Of a DNA stretch of 64,000 nucleotides, positions 22,330 to 34,108 are shown piece after piece. Both the position numbers and the translations under genes were made by a program. The notes under the pieces were generated by a model. That model worked only from the letters and a program-made list of their open reading frames with translations. It did not search any database and was not told the DNA's origin. This stretch comes from Umbelopsis isabellina (Eukaryota; Mucoromycota; Umbelopsidomycetes; Umbelopsidales; Umbelopsidaceae): contig JAEPQZ010000009.1 in the NCBI GenBank assembly GCA_016758905.1, positions 434,001 through 498,000 on the forward strand. Reading direction: 5' to 3'. Each line of letters begins with the position of its first letter. Position 1 is the stretch's first letter.

Positions 22330-23066
22330 TTAGCCCAAACGATACTTTCTTTACTTGATAATCTGTAAACTATACGTGTATTTTTTTTTCTCTAGTCTAT
22401 AAAGACAGCCCTCATCGCAAAGTTTGTAACAAGTAGTAAAATAATTTGGTTTTACAATACGGAGCTCATTTCCTGTTTTCCCCGCCAAGGCACAAAGAGT
22501 TTTACTCCATACTGAAACATCTTCAATGACAATGTTAAAATTTTTTGAGTCTTGTTTCAGAGACGTTTTTTAATATCATTGCTGTTAATTCTCGGACAGA
22601 AAACTTGCCATAATATAGGAGAACGATCGACTGATACTGTAGTTTGTTGGGTAAATTTGTGTATCGCAGGTAGAAGGCCCATTATGCCCACTGAGCTTCA
22701 ACGTCGGGAAACCATTCAGGGGCATAAATGAACAGCTTTATTTGTGGTTTACATATCGGGGTGAATTAGCTGGCTTTGAGCTATCTCGACTAAGGTTAAG
22801 AAATTCATCCATTACAAAACTTGCGCTTCATCCACCGTAAAAAGTATGTGGCCTATGTTCACCAAGATCGATAACTAATAGTCGTGAACTAGACAAACCT
22901 GAAAATGAACTTCTACGGTTAACACTACAAACATTTCTAATCAATGTGGGTTTGGCGTTCCAAGGGCCAACTAATTTGCCTTTTTTGGCATTATGTCATT
23001 ATAATATTTAAAGGTTGCAGTTGTAAGGCAAGACAAGACACACCAAAAAAATAACCAATACTAACC
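22330..23066. other. intergenic
   Basis: 737 nt with the promoter of the DUF302 gene at its right end. No gene, repeat or RNA recognised. Confidence 0.5.
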
Positions 23067-23570
23067 ATGTCAACCGAAAGAACTACCCAACAAATTAACG
23101 TGCAACGAGTTACTGTCAATACCTCAGTGCCATTTGATACTGTTCTTGCTAAGCTATATAGTGAGATAGGAGGATCTGAATCTGTCAGTGTTCCATCTTT
23201 AATACAAGGAACTAAGGCCGAATTTGAGAAGAAGGCCGAACAAGCTGCTGGCCACTCAGATTTCATGCTATTCCAAACCTTCAATCATGGAGCTTGGCTG
23301 AAGCTATGTAATTTCACGGACCGCAAGATCGTTCAGATTATACTAGGTAATCCTCTAATAGCGAGAACTATCATCTCCCATGATTTTTCTGCAGGACTTC
23401 ATATTCCACCTCGAATGATTTTGATTGAAAATGAGGAAAAAAATGGAACACAGATAGTTTACGATCTGCCGTCTACTTTAGTAGCTTCTCAACATAATTC
23501 GGAGCTGTCAGCTGCTGCCTTGGCACTTGACAAAAAGTTTGAAGCTTTAGCTGATCGCATTAGTAAATGA
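23067..23570 (+). CDS. DUF302-family protein, 167 aa
   Basis: Intronless. MSTERTTQQINVQRVTVNTS leads into a single domain with HSDFMLFQTFNHGAWLKLCN, KIVQIILGNPLIARTIISHD, GLHIPPRMILIENE and QIVYDLPSTLVASQH. The GNPLIA and late YDLPS words are the usual marks of the DUF302 (TT1751-like) fold in fungi. Bacterial members have been linked to heme or small-molecule binding, but no activity is established for fungal ones. No signal peptide. Probably a soluble cytosolic protein. Confidence 0.75.
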   Translation: MSTERTTQQINVQRVTVNTSVPFDTVLAKLYSEIGGSESVSVPSLIQGTKAEFEKKAEQAAGHSDFMLFQTFNHGAWLKLCNFTDRKIVQIILGNPLIARTIISHDFSAGLHIPPRMILIENEEKNGTQIVYDLPSTLVASQHNSELSAAALALDKKFEALADRISK

Positions 23571-23802
23571 TGTTGACTATTTTTTGCTCCCCATGTTCAA
23601 GAATAATAAATGAGAAGGGCTGGCGTTTGCGTACTCTTCCGGACCGAGAATGTAAAGCAAAATAGTTTTTAAAGACAAATACTACCTAGGTCCTTGTCTC
23701 TTCCCACTGTGTGACTTGTAAAAATGATCGTAGAGGTGTGGGCCGAAAAATGAACGCACTGATGTGATTCCCATTTTAGGAAATAACAACATCTCTACTC
23801 TC

Positions 23803-24991
23803 ATGCCACCTAGATTCGGAGGAGCTCCCAAGTGTCCACGATGCGACAAGTGTAAGTACTTGAAGTTACCGAGCTTTGACTCTCAAAGTTTCTAATCAAC
23901 CGTTGTAATCGTAAACTAGTCGTGTACATGGCTGAGCAGGTATGTGCAACACTGCTCGACAAACACGAGATCCATTGCATAATTCTCACTAAGCTGTATA
24001 CTGCAGGTTCTTGGACCTAACAGTGTATACTATCACAAATTATGCTTTACTTGCAAGGTAATATATTGCCCGCGGATTTATTGCTCAGAGTTGATATTGA
24101 AGCATTGCTCTGGATTAGGAATGCAACAAGTTGTTGGATTCGTCTACAATGGCAGAACGTGAAGGTCAGGTAAGCGAAGTATTACCAGTGGATTGAAACG
24201 TGAAGTGGAGCAGGCTCTAAATGCATCAGTATTACTAGCCATACTGCAAAACCTGTTACAATCGCATGTGGGGACCAAAAGGATATGGGTCTGGTGGACG
24301 ATCGTTTCTTCATACGGAAACAAAGACAGCTCGAGAGGTATTAGCCGAGTCGGATTGGGCTGCCGAAAGAGCAGCAGTGGCACCTGCTATGTCTTCTCCT
24401 GTGATGGGGCATCGTGGCCAGACCCAAGCAGATCAGTTTTCAAGAGATGACAGTCAAGCTTCCAGCCCAGCACCCGCGCTGCCGGCTCGACCGTCCAACT
24501 CCCCAGCTTTACCTGCTCGACCGTCCAACTCTCCATCTTTACCTACCCGACCAGCAGTTTCGGCTAAAACACATTCCACACCGCCAGCCATACCTCCAAA
24601 ACCATCGAATGTCACATCTACTGACCGGCCAAGTGCGTATTTGAATAGTCGGACTGGATATGTGCCAAAAAAGCTCAACATGCAGATTAGTGGGGATCTT
24701 TGTGCAAAGTGCAACAAGCCAGTTTACGCTGCAGAACTCGTACTGGGAGCTTCCAAAAAATACCACAAGATGTGCCTTCGTTGTTCGACATGTAACAAAT
24801 TACTGGACTCAAGCAACATGGTCGACAAAGACTTCACTATCTACTGCCGACCTTGCCATAGTAAAGCTTTTGGACCAAAGGTATAGCAATATTTTGACAC
24901 TGCACAACCTTTCTGACATTGATCTAATGCATTTACTGTAAAGGGATATGGCTACGGAGGACTCTTATCGACAGAAGGTTCAACACGATAA
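23803..24991 (+). CDS. two-LIM-domain cysteine-rich protein with proline-rich linker, 286 aa
   Basis: Six exons (23803-23851, 23920-23939, 24007-24057, 24119-24169, 24239-24880, 24944-24991). The first LIM domain is spread over small exons: CPRCDKFVYMAEQVLGP, YYHKLCFTCKECNKLLDSS, YCKTCYNRMWGPKGYG. A long linker of about 120 residues contains repeated ALPARPSNSP-type units and many prolines. The second LIM domain is CAKCNKPVYAAELVLGASKK, CLRCSTCNKLLDSSNM, IYCRPCHSKAFGPKGYGYGG. Each LIM binds two zinc ions. The layout (LIM, glycine-rich GPKGYG tail, LIM) is that of CRP/MLP proteins, which bundle actin or act as adaptors; the linker is a likely SH3 ligand. Zinc ligands are all present. Confidence 0.9.
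24476..24552 (+). repeat. 30-bp coding tandem repeat in the LIM linker
   Basis: Two and a half copies of a 30-bp unit encode (A/S)LPARPSNSP. They form PxxP-type proline motifs between the two LIM domains. Confidence 0.8.
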
Positions 24992-25273
24992 GCCTAATGT
25001 TTGTTTGAATATGTGATGAGCGCATTTTTCGAAAGTATAGTGCTGTCTAAAAAACTTTCTCTGGGCGGTAAAGTTGTAATCGAGAGTGTGAAAAGTACAA
25101 TAAAATAGTCAAGATACATTTTATGTGTTGTTGTTCGTTACTTGGACTTGTTGTTAAGAACAAGTCACGTTTCGAGTAGCACACGTTATGCTTGTTATCT
25201 TTGCGCCCTCCCACCTCTATTTCGGTCCAAAATTGTTGGTTGTTACCCCTATATCGCTTGTTTCAACGTGAGT

Positions 25274-27117
25274 ATGCGAACAACAGTAGTCTTGGTCGCA
25301 GTCTTGTTGAGTTGTGTATCTTCATGCGATGTTGCTACCAATAACCCATTTCCAATGCCTGACTGCTATGGTTTTCGCTTGGAAGAAGCTGACATAGATA
25401 GTATACAGCATAATCTTCAGTCTGGTCGCTTAAACAGTCATCAACTTGTACATTGTTATGTTGAGCGTGTTAACAAGATCAATCCATATATGAGGCAAGT
25501 TCCAAGCTATATTGCAGAACGAAAATTCTCTTTACGTATGGATTAATGTATCCTATCATTAGAGGGATTATAGAGATCAACCCAGACTTGTACGAATTGG
25601 CGAATAGTCTTGATGAAGAACGACAAAACGGTCATGTTCGCGGGCCTATGCATGGAATACCCATTTTAATAAAGGACAACATTGCCACAGCGGATAAGAT
25701 GAATACTACTTGTGGATCAGATGGTAGGCAAATATAAGCAAATTTAGAACTGTCACAGCACTAACGGCGGTGATATAAGCACTTCTTGGATCCATTGTTC
25801 CCCGCGATGCACACGTTGTGACTTTGCTACGTGAGAATGGAGCTATTATCATGGGAAAAGCCAATCTAGCAGAGTGGGCCGACATGCGTTCTACTAACTA
25901 CTCCGAAGGCTGGTCAGCTCGAGGCGGTCAAAGTCGTAACGCGTACAATTTGACTCAGGACCCGGCAGGTTCATCGTCTGGTAGCGCCCACTCGGTTGCT
26001 GCAAATATGGTCAGTGTTGCTATTGGCACTGAAACGGATAGTAGCGTAATCGGTCCTGCACAACGAGCTGGGATCATCGGCATCAAACCCACAGTGGGGA
26101 TTACTTCTCGATCTGGCGTTGTGCCTGAAGCTCATTCTCAGGATACAGTTGGTGTATTTGGTAGAACATTCATGGACGCTGTACATGTTTTAAATATCAT
26201 AAGAGGGGTCGATGACAAAGATCCAGTTACAAGGCAGCAACTGGGTCGTATTCCTCCGAGCTATATACCTTATGTGTCTGATAAATCTGCGTTGGAAGGC
26301 ATTCGCATTGGAATCCCATGGAATCGTATCTGGCAATCTCCTACAACTGTCAATCAGTTGCCCCAATTGTTGTGTGCAATAAAAGAACTCAAGGAGGCAG
26401 GAGCCATCATCATTAACAATACTGATATTCCTGGTATAGACCAATTATCTCCGGACCCACCTACTTGGAATTGGTCGTACAAAAATACCCTTAACCGTAA
26501 CAATGAGTCTGAATTCACTGTGATCTGCTACGAATTCAAGCGCGACTTGAACAAATATCTTGCAGAGCTCAAAGAATCACCAGTGCGCACGCTCACTGAT
26601 ATTATTCAATACAATCTTAATCACTCTGAGACTGAAATGAAGTATTTTAAACAAGAATTGCTTGATATGTGCGATGCTGACCCTTTTACAGAAGAGGAAT
26701 ATAAGGCTGCTCTCACATATACGCGAAAAACAACGCGCGAACAAGGAATAGATGCGGCTTTGAAGAAATACAATGTCGAAACTTTGCTTGTTCCTTCCGA
26801 CAATTGGAGCTTGTCTGCTCAGATTCCCGCTCAAGCTGGTTACCCCATGGTGACTATACCCGCTGGTATTGACCAATTTGGTAAATAATGCCGCAATCGA
26901 ATGGTAACTATCCACTCATGATACTTACGAAATTCTGGTAACGGCAGGTGTTCCATTCGGAATTGGTCTATGGGGAACAGCCTATTCTGAACCTATGTTG
27001 ATTAAGATTGGTTCGGCAATTGACGATACGCTTCGCCAACGTGTACCTCCTCAATTTTTCGCCTTTCAGGCTACCAACATCCCTGTTGCAGATCAATACG
27101 GAGTCTACTATCCTTGA
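25274..27117 (+). CDS. secreted amidase-signature enzyme, 550 aa
   Basis: Four exons (25274-25494, 25563-25723, 25780-26880, 26948-27117). The start was placed at MRTTVVLVAVLLSCVSS, a signal peptide; the open frame upstream has no such feature. The amidase core shows the catalytic Lys in GIPILIKDNIAT, the cis-Ser in QDPAGSSSGSAHSVAAN and the nucleophile region GTETDSSVIGPAQRAGI, followed by GIKPTVGITSRSGVVP and GYPMVTIPAGIDQFG. Such enzymes hydrolyse amides by a Ser-cisSer-Lys triad; fungal secreted members act on extracellular amides but the substrate is unknown. Intron 1 starts with GC and joins ATGAG to AGGG to give MRGIIEINPD, a conserved phrase. Several NxT/S sequons fit secretion. Confidence 0.9.
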
Positions 27118-27294
27118 CATTTATTGATGACAAGGAATGCCAATCCCTTATTATAATTTCATTTTATAAAGCCATAAAGTTGACGAAAGTCACTCCATAC
27201 AAGCAATAGCCTTTGGAGTAGACCTAGCCAACGGGTTAAATGCATATTGCGATGCCTATTGAAAAGTAATTTGTACAATTATCATATGCAGTTG

Positions 27295-27939
27295 CTACGT
27301 CTCCATCGATACTCCTTCAGATTCGCTCTGTGAGTCTGCGGAAGCTGCATCGTTTGCATTAGTTGAATCTATTCTTCTATCAGCAAGTAGATCCCAATGT
27401 TCACGTTTTAGCAAGACTTGTTGCAACTGTCGTCGATCCGGCACCTGGTAGTTGGGGTTAAGTCGTTTCAGGAACTGAACGATAAGGGGGTTCTCAATGA
27501 CCTTTAGCGAAATATCGGCCGAAAACAAGGCACGAGCAAGTTGCCAGTCGAGCGAGTTTTTCGTTGTGTTGTCGATTTTTCCTACGGGAGGAGCATTCAT
27601 ATTCATGGTTCGTGCTGTAGGTATTGTAGATGAAGTGGCAGGCAGGTTGTACGAAGCGCGCGCTAACACCTGTAAAGCATCATCCAGGTCTGACGAAGGA
27701 CCAGTATCATATGTCACAAAAGGCACAATGTTTTTGAACCGTCCTGCGCTACGTGAAGTCACCTCTTGCCGCACAATATCAGGCACACTTGGGCAGTTCC
27801 TTGTTATGTGTCTTTGCAATCGACTAATGCTAGAAGCTTGCTGATGATCGCAGTAGTTGCAGCGAGCTCTTTTGACTTTGTTGCTTGGATCGTCAAATGT
27901 TGTAAAGTGTTGCCATATATCGGACGGCGGTCGTGGCAT
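27295..27939 (-). CDS. BED zinc finger protein derived from a hAT transposase N-terminus, 214 aa
   Basis: Intronless. The BED finger is MPRPPSDIWQHFTTF, then CNYCDHQQASSISRLQRHI with the second Cys pair and following His. Further on, LDWQLARALFSADISLKVIE and IVQFLKRLNPNYQVPDRRQL match the N-terminal half of hAT transposases (the helix before the RNase H core). The frame ends at residue 214 in a Ser/Glu-rich tail, with no catalytic domain in the 3' flank. So it is either a truncated hAT copy or a host protein that kept only the DNA-binding part. The intact frame favours a kept protein, though a recent truncation is possible. It is divergent from the SF3A2 gene. Confidence 0.7.
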   Translation of the reverse strand: MPRPPSDIWQHFTTFDDPSNKVKRARCNYCDHQQASSISRLQRHITRNCPSVPDIVRQEVTSRSAGRFKNIVPFVTYDTGPSSDLDDALQVLARASYNLPATSSTIPTARTMNMNAPPVGKIDNTTKNSLDWQLARALFSADISLKVIENPLIVQFLKRLNPNYQVPDRRQLQQVLLKREHWDLLADRRIDSTNANDAASADSQSESEGVSMET

Positions 27940-28354
27940 AAAGCTGTGAAGTTGACAACATGGTTGATTAGATCAAGCAAGGTGTGATCGCGTTTCCTAA
28001 CGTTTGCTTACACTGTTTCTGTATTGGTTTCAATACGTTAGAGAAAATGACAGGTTGCGGGATTTTAATAAGTTGTAGAGCAAAATCATTGGCGTGGCCT
28101 ATATGTTGAAAGCTATGTCTCTTTGCTTGCTACAGCTTTTGAAATTCATGAAAAAAACAAAGTGTAAAATTTGAGATCAATAGATGTAATATCTACTGGT
28201 TCTAAGACGATATCGGACTCGTCCTTCGTTATTAACATCTCGTGAGTTGATAGCAAAAGGTAGAAATTTTACTTTGTAACATTGATCACATGACATTTTC
28301 ATACACACAAATATACGACGGCACAGCAGATTCAGATCGTACTCAGAGTCTACA
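27940..28354. other. divergent promoter region, BED gene and SF3A2
   Basis: 415 nt between two outward start codons. No element recognised beyond presumed promoters. Confidence 0.5.
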
Positions 28355-29050
28355 ATGGATTTTCAAAATCGTGTAGGAAGCAAAACCGGTGGTGGTGGTG
28401 TGGCAAGTGCCTCAGAAGCAAATGTCAATCGCCGTGAACGACTGCGCAAACTGGCGCTGGAAACTATCGACATTAGCAAAGATCCTTATTTCATGAAAAA
28501 TCATCTTGGATCTTATGAATGTAAATTGTGTTTGACGCTCCACACCAACGAAGGCTCATATCTTGCACATACCCAAGGAAAAAAGCATCAGACCAACTTG
28601 GCTAGACGTGCTGCTCGCGATGCACAAGATTCGTCAAATGTAGCTGCCGCCACTGGTTCAAACCAAGGCCCCCTTCAACCTCGGCGAACGGTTATTAAGA
28701 TTGGTCGACCAGGCTACAAAGTCACCAAAGTGCGAGATCCCGTCACTCGACAGATGGGCTTGCTTTTCCAGGTCCAATTACCTCAAATTGCCAATGATGT
28801 TACCCCCCGACATCGCTTTATGTCAGCTTATGAACAAAAGATCGAAGAGCCCAACAAATCTCACCAGTATTTGCTGGTAGCTGCTGAACCATACGAGACT
28901 ATTGGATTCAAAATTCAGAGCAAAGAAGTGGACCAGAGTTCTGGTAAATTCTGGTCACATTGGGATAAAGATTCAAAGCAATTTTCTTTGCAGTTCTTTT
29001 TCAAGAATACCTCTTTCGAGAACGATGCTGCGAATGCCAATTCTCATTAG
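28355..29050 (+). CDS. SF3A2: splicing factor 3a subunit 2 (SF3a66/Prp11)
   Basis: Intronless, 231 aa. MDFQNRVGSKTGGGGVASAS starts the family; the matrin-type C2H2 finger is YECKLCLTLHTNEGSYLAHT with QGKKHQTNLARRA, and the second conserved block is PRRTVIKIGRPGYKVTKVRD to RHRFMSAYEQKIEEP, ending FWSHWDKDSKQFSLQFFFKN. The protein sits in the SF3a complex of U2 snRNP and helps branch-site recognition in the nucleus. The vertebrate proline-rich C-terminal tail is absent, as in yeasts. Lack of introns is ordinary for this gene in some fungi. Confidence 0.95.
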   Translation: MDFQNRVGSKTGGGGVASASEANVNRRERLRKLALETIDISKDPYFMKNHLGSYECKLCLTLHTNEGSYLAHTQGKKHQTNLARRAARDAQDSSNVAAATGSNQGPLQPRRTVIKIGRPGYKVTKVRDPVTRQMGLLFQVQLPQIANDVTPRHRFMSAYEQKIEEPNKSHQYLLVAAEPYETIGFKIQSKEVDQSSGKFWSHWDKDSKQFSLQFFFKNTSFENDAANANSH

Positions 29051-30278
29051 TTATTGTGTGCCCCTCATCAGCATAATTCGTATTATTAGTTCTATCGTGT
29101 TCCCAGAGTGCCTTTTGTATTATAGTCTCCCCAAAATTTTCAAATATAGAAAGCTATTGTTTTCCGTCTTCACATATATGCTTTAAAGTGCTTGAACAAT
29201 GTGTTTTTGGTTCATGCTATGTTAATGGATCTCAGTCAGCACCATGGTGAATTCTTCCATTGACTTCTGATGTAATCGATAGCGAGAGATCTTGTCTCAA
29301 AACTTTATTTTGTAGCGATAGTTTATCATTGAGATCGGAAAGCTTTATTCCCCTCGATTTGCTTGCTCTGATTTGCACCTGGAGAATTTCATGATTTAAA
29401 GTTGCCACTGTCATTACAGCAAAGATAAAGTATATTGCCGCGGTCTTTGCCTTGATACTGCTATACCGAGACTAAAAAATCAGTGATGAGGAATCTCGGA
29501 AAGCATGGATGAGCCAGGGCAGTCAAAATTAAAATTCTGGTACGATTTCGGATATGCTAATTTGTTCGTCTGCTCACTGAAAAAATGAACTCAAGTTATG
29601 GACTGAGCGGTTATTTTGCGCGATATCTGAATTACTACCTAGCACATACACTATCATATCAATTAATTGATATAAGATTGTATCCTAGGGGTATCAATCC
29701 AAAAATTGATTTTTTTGGCCGGTATTACCGAGGAATTACCGTGTACGAGGAATAAGCTTCTGCAGCTATCTTTTGTTCTATCTCGATTGTCATAATGCTA
29801 TGTAATACAAATATACCTATTTCATCGCCTATAGTGTGACGAGCTTCCAAAGGATACTTCAATGAATGTCAGAGCCTTGATTACCAAATGATCAACGTGG
29901 TCATACTAGCAATTACCATTTGTATTTTCATTTTTCTGATGCGAATATTGAGGGACAAGGGGGACTTCTTGACATGTTTCGAGCATGTCAAAAACTGCAA
30001 ATGAACGGCCGCAATGGAAAATTGAGCATGTTTCCTGGTAGCAACCTTACTAACCCAGGGGGAGGGAGAAAAAAAAAAGCCAAGATCAAACCGTAGATTT
30101 GTTTCAAGGGGAGTAAGTATAGCAACATCCTCGGCGATTTCAGGTCCCAGTTGACAAGACTTTATAAAGATACAAATTTTATTTTGCAAACGTTCATCCC
30201 AGAGATTATCTTTCTTCTCACGAACTACGCTTCGCTTCATCCTAGCTACCTCTATCTAACTTCGCCATCTTGTTAGAA
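29051..30278. other. intergenic before UDP-glucose dehydrogenase
   Basis: 1.2 kb without a gene I can support. It contains a perfect 18-bp palindrome, ATATCAATTAATTGATAT, at 29656-29673. The right end should be the promoter and leader of the next gene. Confidence 0.5.
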
Positions 30279-31694
30279 ATGACTGTCAAGAGTATTTGCT
30301 GTATTGGTGCCGGTTATGTCGGTGGACCAACCTGCGCTGTCATCGCCTACAAGTGCCACGACATTAAGGTCACAATTGTCGATCTCAACCAAGCTCGTAT
30401 TGATGCTTGGAATAGTGACAAATTGCCTATTTATGAGCCTGGTTTGGAAGAGATTGTCATGGAAAGGCGTGGCAAGAACTTGTTCTTCAGTACTGATGTT
30501 GATCAAGGCATTCAAGACGCCGATCTCATCTTTGTTTCGGTCAACACCCCAACAAAGAAATCTGGTATGGGTGCTGGTATGGCTGCAGACTTGGCCTACA
30601 TTGAAGCTGCTACTCGTCGCATTGCTCAAGTATCCAAGACTCCCAAGATTGTCGTTGAGAAGTCAACCGTTCCCTGCAGAACCGCACAATCCATGCGTAC
30701 TATCCTTGAGGCCAACTCCACTGGAAATATTCGTTTCGATATCTTGTCCAACCCGGAGTTCTTGGCTGAGGGAACTGCCATCAAGGATTTGCTGAATCCT
30801 GACAGAGTTTTGATCGGTGCTCTTCAAACTCCCGAAGGTATCAAGGCTCAGAATGCTCTTGTTGGTGTCTACACCCATTGGGTCCCTCGTGATCGTTGCA
30901 TCACCACCAACCTTTGGTCTTCCGAATTGTCCAAGCTTGCAGCCAATGCCATGCTTGCCCAACGTATTTCATCTGTCAATGCCTTGTCTGCCATTTGCGA
31001 AGCCACTGGTGCTGATGTTGATGAAGTAGCCTATGCCTGTGGTCGTGATACTCGTCTTGGATCAAAGTTCCTCAAAGCTTCCGTAGGTTTCGGAGGTAGC
31101 TGTTTCCAAAAGGACATTCTCAATTTGGTTTGGCTCTCCACACAATTGAACCTTCCCGAGGTTGCTGCCTACTGGAAGCAAGTCGTTGACATGAACGAGC
31201 ATCAAAAGCATCGTTTCGTTCAGCGCATCATCTCCACATTGTTCAACACCATCACCAACAAGAAGATTGCCGTTTTGGGCTTTGCTTTCAAGAAGGATAC
31301 TGGAGATACTCGTGAATCTGCTGCTATTACCTTGATCAAGTCTTTCATCCAAGAACATGCTCGTGTTGCTGTCTACGATCCCAAGGTTGAACCTGAACAA
31401 ATTATGATGGATTTGACTGAACCTGGTGTTGTTGACAACCGAAAGCAAGTTGAGCAACATGTCCAAATTTGCTCGAGTGCCATGGAGGCTGCTCAAGGTG
31501 CTGATGCTTTGATCATCTGTACCGAATGGGATGAGTTCAAGGATACTGAGCTTGATTATTCAAAGATCTATGAATCTATGAACAAACCCGCTTTCTTGTT
31601 TGATGGTCGCTTGATGTTGGATGCTCCCAAGCTTCGTAACATGGGCTTCAAGGTGCAAGTCATCGGTAAGACCGAGCTTGCTGGAACCGCATAG
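30279..31694 (+). CDS. UDP-glucose 6-dehydrogenase
   Basis: Intronless, 471 aa from [20 protein letters not shown]. The Rossmann motif GAGYVGGPT, the cofactor and substrate words [26 protein letters not shown] and [26 protein letters not shown], the catalytic Cys in [14 protein letters not shown] and Lys in the [16 protein letters not shown] helix are all present. The C-terminal NAD-like half contains [20 protein letters not shown]. It oxidises UDP-glucose to UDP-glucuronate in the cytosol, the precursor of glucuronate-containing wall polymers such as those of Mucorales. The start at the second possible codon is chosen because the family begins three residues before the Rossmann strand. Confidence 0.97.
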   Translation: MTVKSICCIGAGYVGGPTCAVIAYKCHDIKVTIVDLNQARIDAWNSDKLPIYEPGLEEIVMERRGKNLFFSTDVDQGIQDADLIFVSVNTPTKKSGMGAGMAADLAYIEAATRRIAQVSKTPKIVVEKSTVPCRTAQSMRTILEANSTGNIRFDILSNPEFLAEGTAIKDLLNPDRVLIGALQTPEGIKAQNALVGVYTHWVPRDRCITTNLWSSELSKLAANAMLAQRISSVNALSAICEATGADVDEVAYACGRDTRLGSKFLKASVGFGGSCFQKDILNLVWLSTQLNLPEVAAYWKQVVDMNEHQKHRFVQRIISTLFNTITNKKIAVLGFAFKKDTGDTRESAAITLIKSFIQEHARVAVYDPKVEPEQIMMDLTEPGVVDNRKQVEQHVQICSSAMEAAQGADALIICTEWDEFKDTELDYSKIYESMNKPAFLFDGRLMLDAPKLRNMGFKVQVIGKTELAGTA

Positions 31695-32488
31695 AGGTAG
31701 AACGGGTTCTACTGAGCCATGCTACAATATCCTAGATAGCATTACATACATTTATCTCCTTGTGTTCTTAGCATTCTCGCTTTCATCTTTAAATTGAACA
31801 AATAAATCCAAGCATTCATTTAAAATACTGTCATGTTTGTCATGCATTCCATGATTGCTATAGCATTCGGCTATGCTTGCTTAGACATCCTTCCTATAAT
31901 ATTATCTCACATAGCGCTGTTTCCGAAATGGTACGCTTAGAAATAATATCCCGCTGTAAATTAAATTTATGATTATCCCAATGAAAGATAAATTGTCACT
32001 CTAATAGTCTGTCGATGCTTAGCATCAAAGTTAGATATTCTCTAGCACGTATATGCAAATTCAGAGAATTCGGAAAAAGGTTGTCTCAGAAAATCGAAGA
32101 GGCAAAATATCAGTGTGTTTTTTTTTCTTCACATTTTTGACTAATGATTCACACATGCTCGACACACCTTCAATGTGATGCACTACTTCTCTAATGACAA
32201 ATAGATAACTCGCTCCCATTGTTAATAGGGAATAGCCATCATGAAAAGCAGCATCGCAGTAGGCATAGCTGATCGCATAGCTGCATTTTACATCAGCTAC
32301 GTTTCAGGCAAGGCCCCTATCATTGATTCGTACACACGCTAGACCAATGGCAAAGCATCTCAACCCTCCAGTATGAAAAATTTACATAGCGCAAGTTTGG
32401 TCTACTTGTCATGTTAAAATCTTGCAATAAACCGTATATAACAATTCTATATGTATTTTTTGTGTATGATATTTCATTGATAATGACT
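31695..32488. other. convergent intergenic region
   Basis: 794 nt between the 3' ends of two convergent genes. AT-rich, with polyadenylation-like AATAAA at about 31800. No gene seen. Confidence 0.5.
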
Positions 32489-33551
32489 CTAACGCTTGAC
32501 CCTGAAGTTGAAATGAGATGTTAGTCTAGTCCACACTAGTAACGTACTGCACGTATGATTACAAGAAATCCTTACCAAGTATATTTCGCACGAGCACCCT
32601 TTTGGCCTTCTTTCTTACGCTCTACAACTCTAGGATCTCGCGTGATACAGCCAGCTACAATTGCAAAAGGAAAAACTTAATACAGAAACGGAAGCATAGA
32701 AAACAAAGTTTGTTTTTTCAATTCGTACCTTTTCGAAGGGTGGGCTTTAGTTCTGCATCGTGGACTAGTAACGCCTTACCAAGACCAAGTTTGATAGCTT
32801 GTGCTTGACCAGTTTGGCCACCGCCTTCGACAATAATCCATGCGTTATACTTTCCAAGGGTGTCTGTGCTTTCAAATGGCCAAGTGACTTCTTCTCGGTC
32901 TACGAGTCTGTTAAAGTATGTACCAAGTTCCTGACCATTGACCATGATTTTGCCTTCGCCTTCGACGACATAGCATCGAGCGCTGGATTCCTTTCTTCGT
33001 CCAACTGCAAATGCTCGGCCCATCTCATCCAATTCTTTTCGCTTCACTTGTTGTTGTTGAGTTGTGTCATAGCGAGTATATTTGGCCAATTCTGCCTCAA
33101 CTTGTGGGGGAAGAGGCTTGGGAAGCGAGGCAAGTTGATTGAGTTGCATAACAATCTTACGCCATTGTGAAGTTGTTAGGGGAATACCGAGATATTCAGA
33201 CATCTTGTCTCGCAGCTTCCAGGTGTATGTTTGATTAGTTGGTGCCTCAATTTCCGCAAGTAAGCTGTTGCTCATGACTTGTTGTTGTGGCTTAAAGTGA
33301 GCCTTGTACAAAGAGCTTAAATCTATCAACAGGTCGTTGTATTTGTAGTTGCCGGTAAAGTATGATAATGAATCTGGCTTCTCTCTATAAGCCAACATGT
33401 CTTCCTCATGATTAGCGGCGGCGCTATAAGTGGAGGCCAATCGCAAGGACCGACACAGTACTGGTGCTGCCATGGAGGTTGTGACTGAGGTGCGAGCAGC
33501 TACAGCTCTAGAAAATGTAGCTAAAGTGCTACGAGCAAGAGATGTTGCCAT
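32489..33551 (-). CDS. MRPS9: mitochondrial ribosomal protein uS9m (MRPS9)
   Basis: Three exons (33551-32729, 32654-32576, 32501-32489), 304 aa. The N-terminus MATSLARSTLATFSRAVAAR is a mitochondrial presequence rich in Arg/Ser/Ala. After a fungal-specific middle, the uS9 domain begins at FAVGRRKESSARCYVVEGEG and runs through WIIVEGGGQTGQAQAIKLGL, LKPTLRKAGCITRDPRVVER and KKEGQKGARAKYTWVKR. The last exon is only 13 nt and supplies the universal VKR end that contacts tRNA in the P site; without it the protein would end at W. The gene is divergent from UTP23. Confidence 0.93.
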
Positions 33552-34108
33552 GACTCGTGCAATTATAAAATAACAGGTTCAAGAATGTAGAATATGAAAT
33601 TTGTTGCGTTACAATTGTCTAGTTGAGAAAGTCCAAGCCACCCAATATTGAGCCGTGACTTTCACTTTCTCATCTATCATTGTTGCTCTTGTACTTATTG
33701 GCACAGCTACTATCTCGAGAAATAGAACAAAAACACAATGAAATAGCGTTAATATAAGTCGAAAGAGTCCATATTGTTTATTGCCCTGTCGGTAGTGGCA
33801 TTGGAGAGTTATTATCATGCGATATAAGAAGCGGAAGTACCATAGTTGATGCAATTGTACGTTCTGCAGTATCATTCGTGGCATCATAAGAACATGCCAA
33901 ATAGTATCATCTAAACTATAAAAATTTGGAATCCTATAATATTGTGATTGCCTTGTAGTCTAAACAATGCAGCTGTTGAACCCTTCAAACTTGTTCAGGA
34001 AATGACAATGTGACTGTCTTTCATGATCAAAGTCAAAGTCTAAGCGAATGTGCCTGCCAACATTTTTTTTTTGCACACTCATTCAACCAGCTATATACAC
34101 CAATTAGC
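33552..34108. other. divergent promoter region, MRPS9 and UTP23
   Basis: 557 nt between two outward start codons. No gene, repeat or TATA box recognised. Confidence 0.5.

Noticed and set aside
29881-30240. 119-codon minus-strand frame before UDP-glucose dehydrogenase
   Set aside because: Located in the promoter and leader of the next gene; no motif or consistent composition.
30304-30795. 163-codon frame overlapping UDP-glucose dehydrogenase in another frame
   Set aside because: Shadow of a highly conserved gene.
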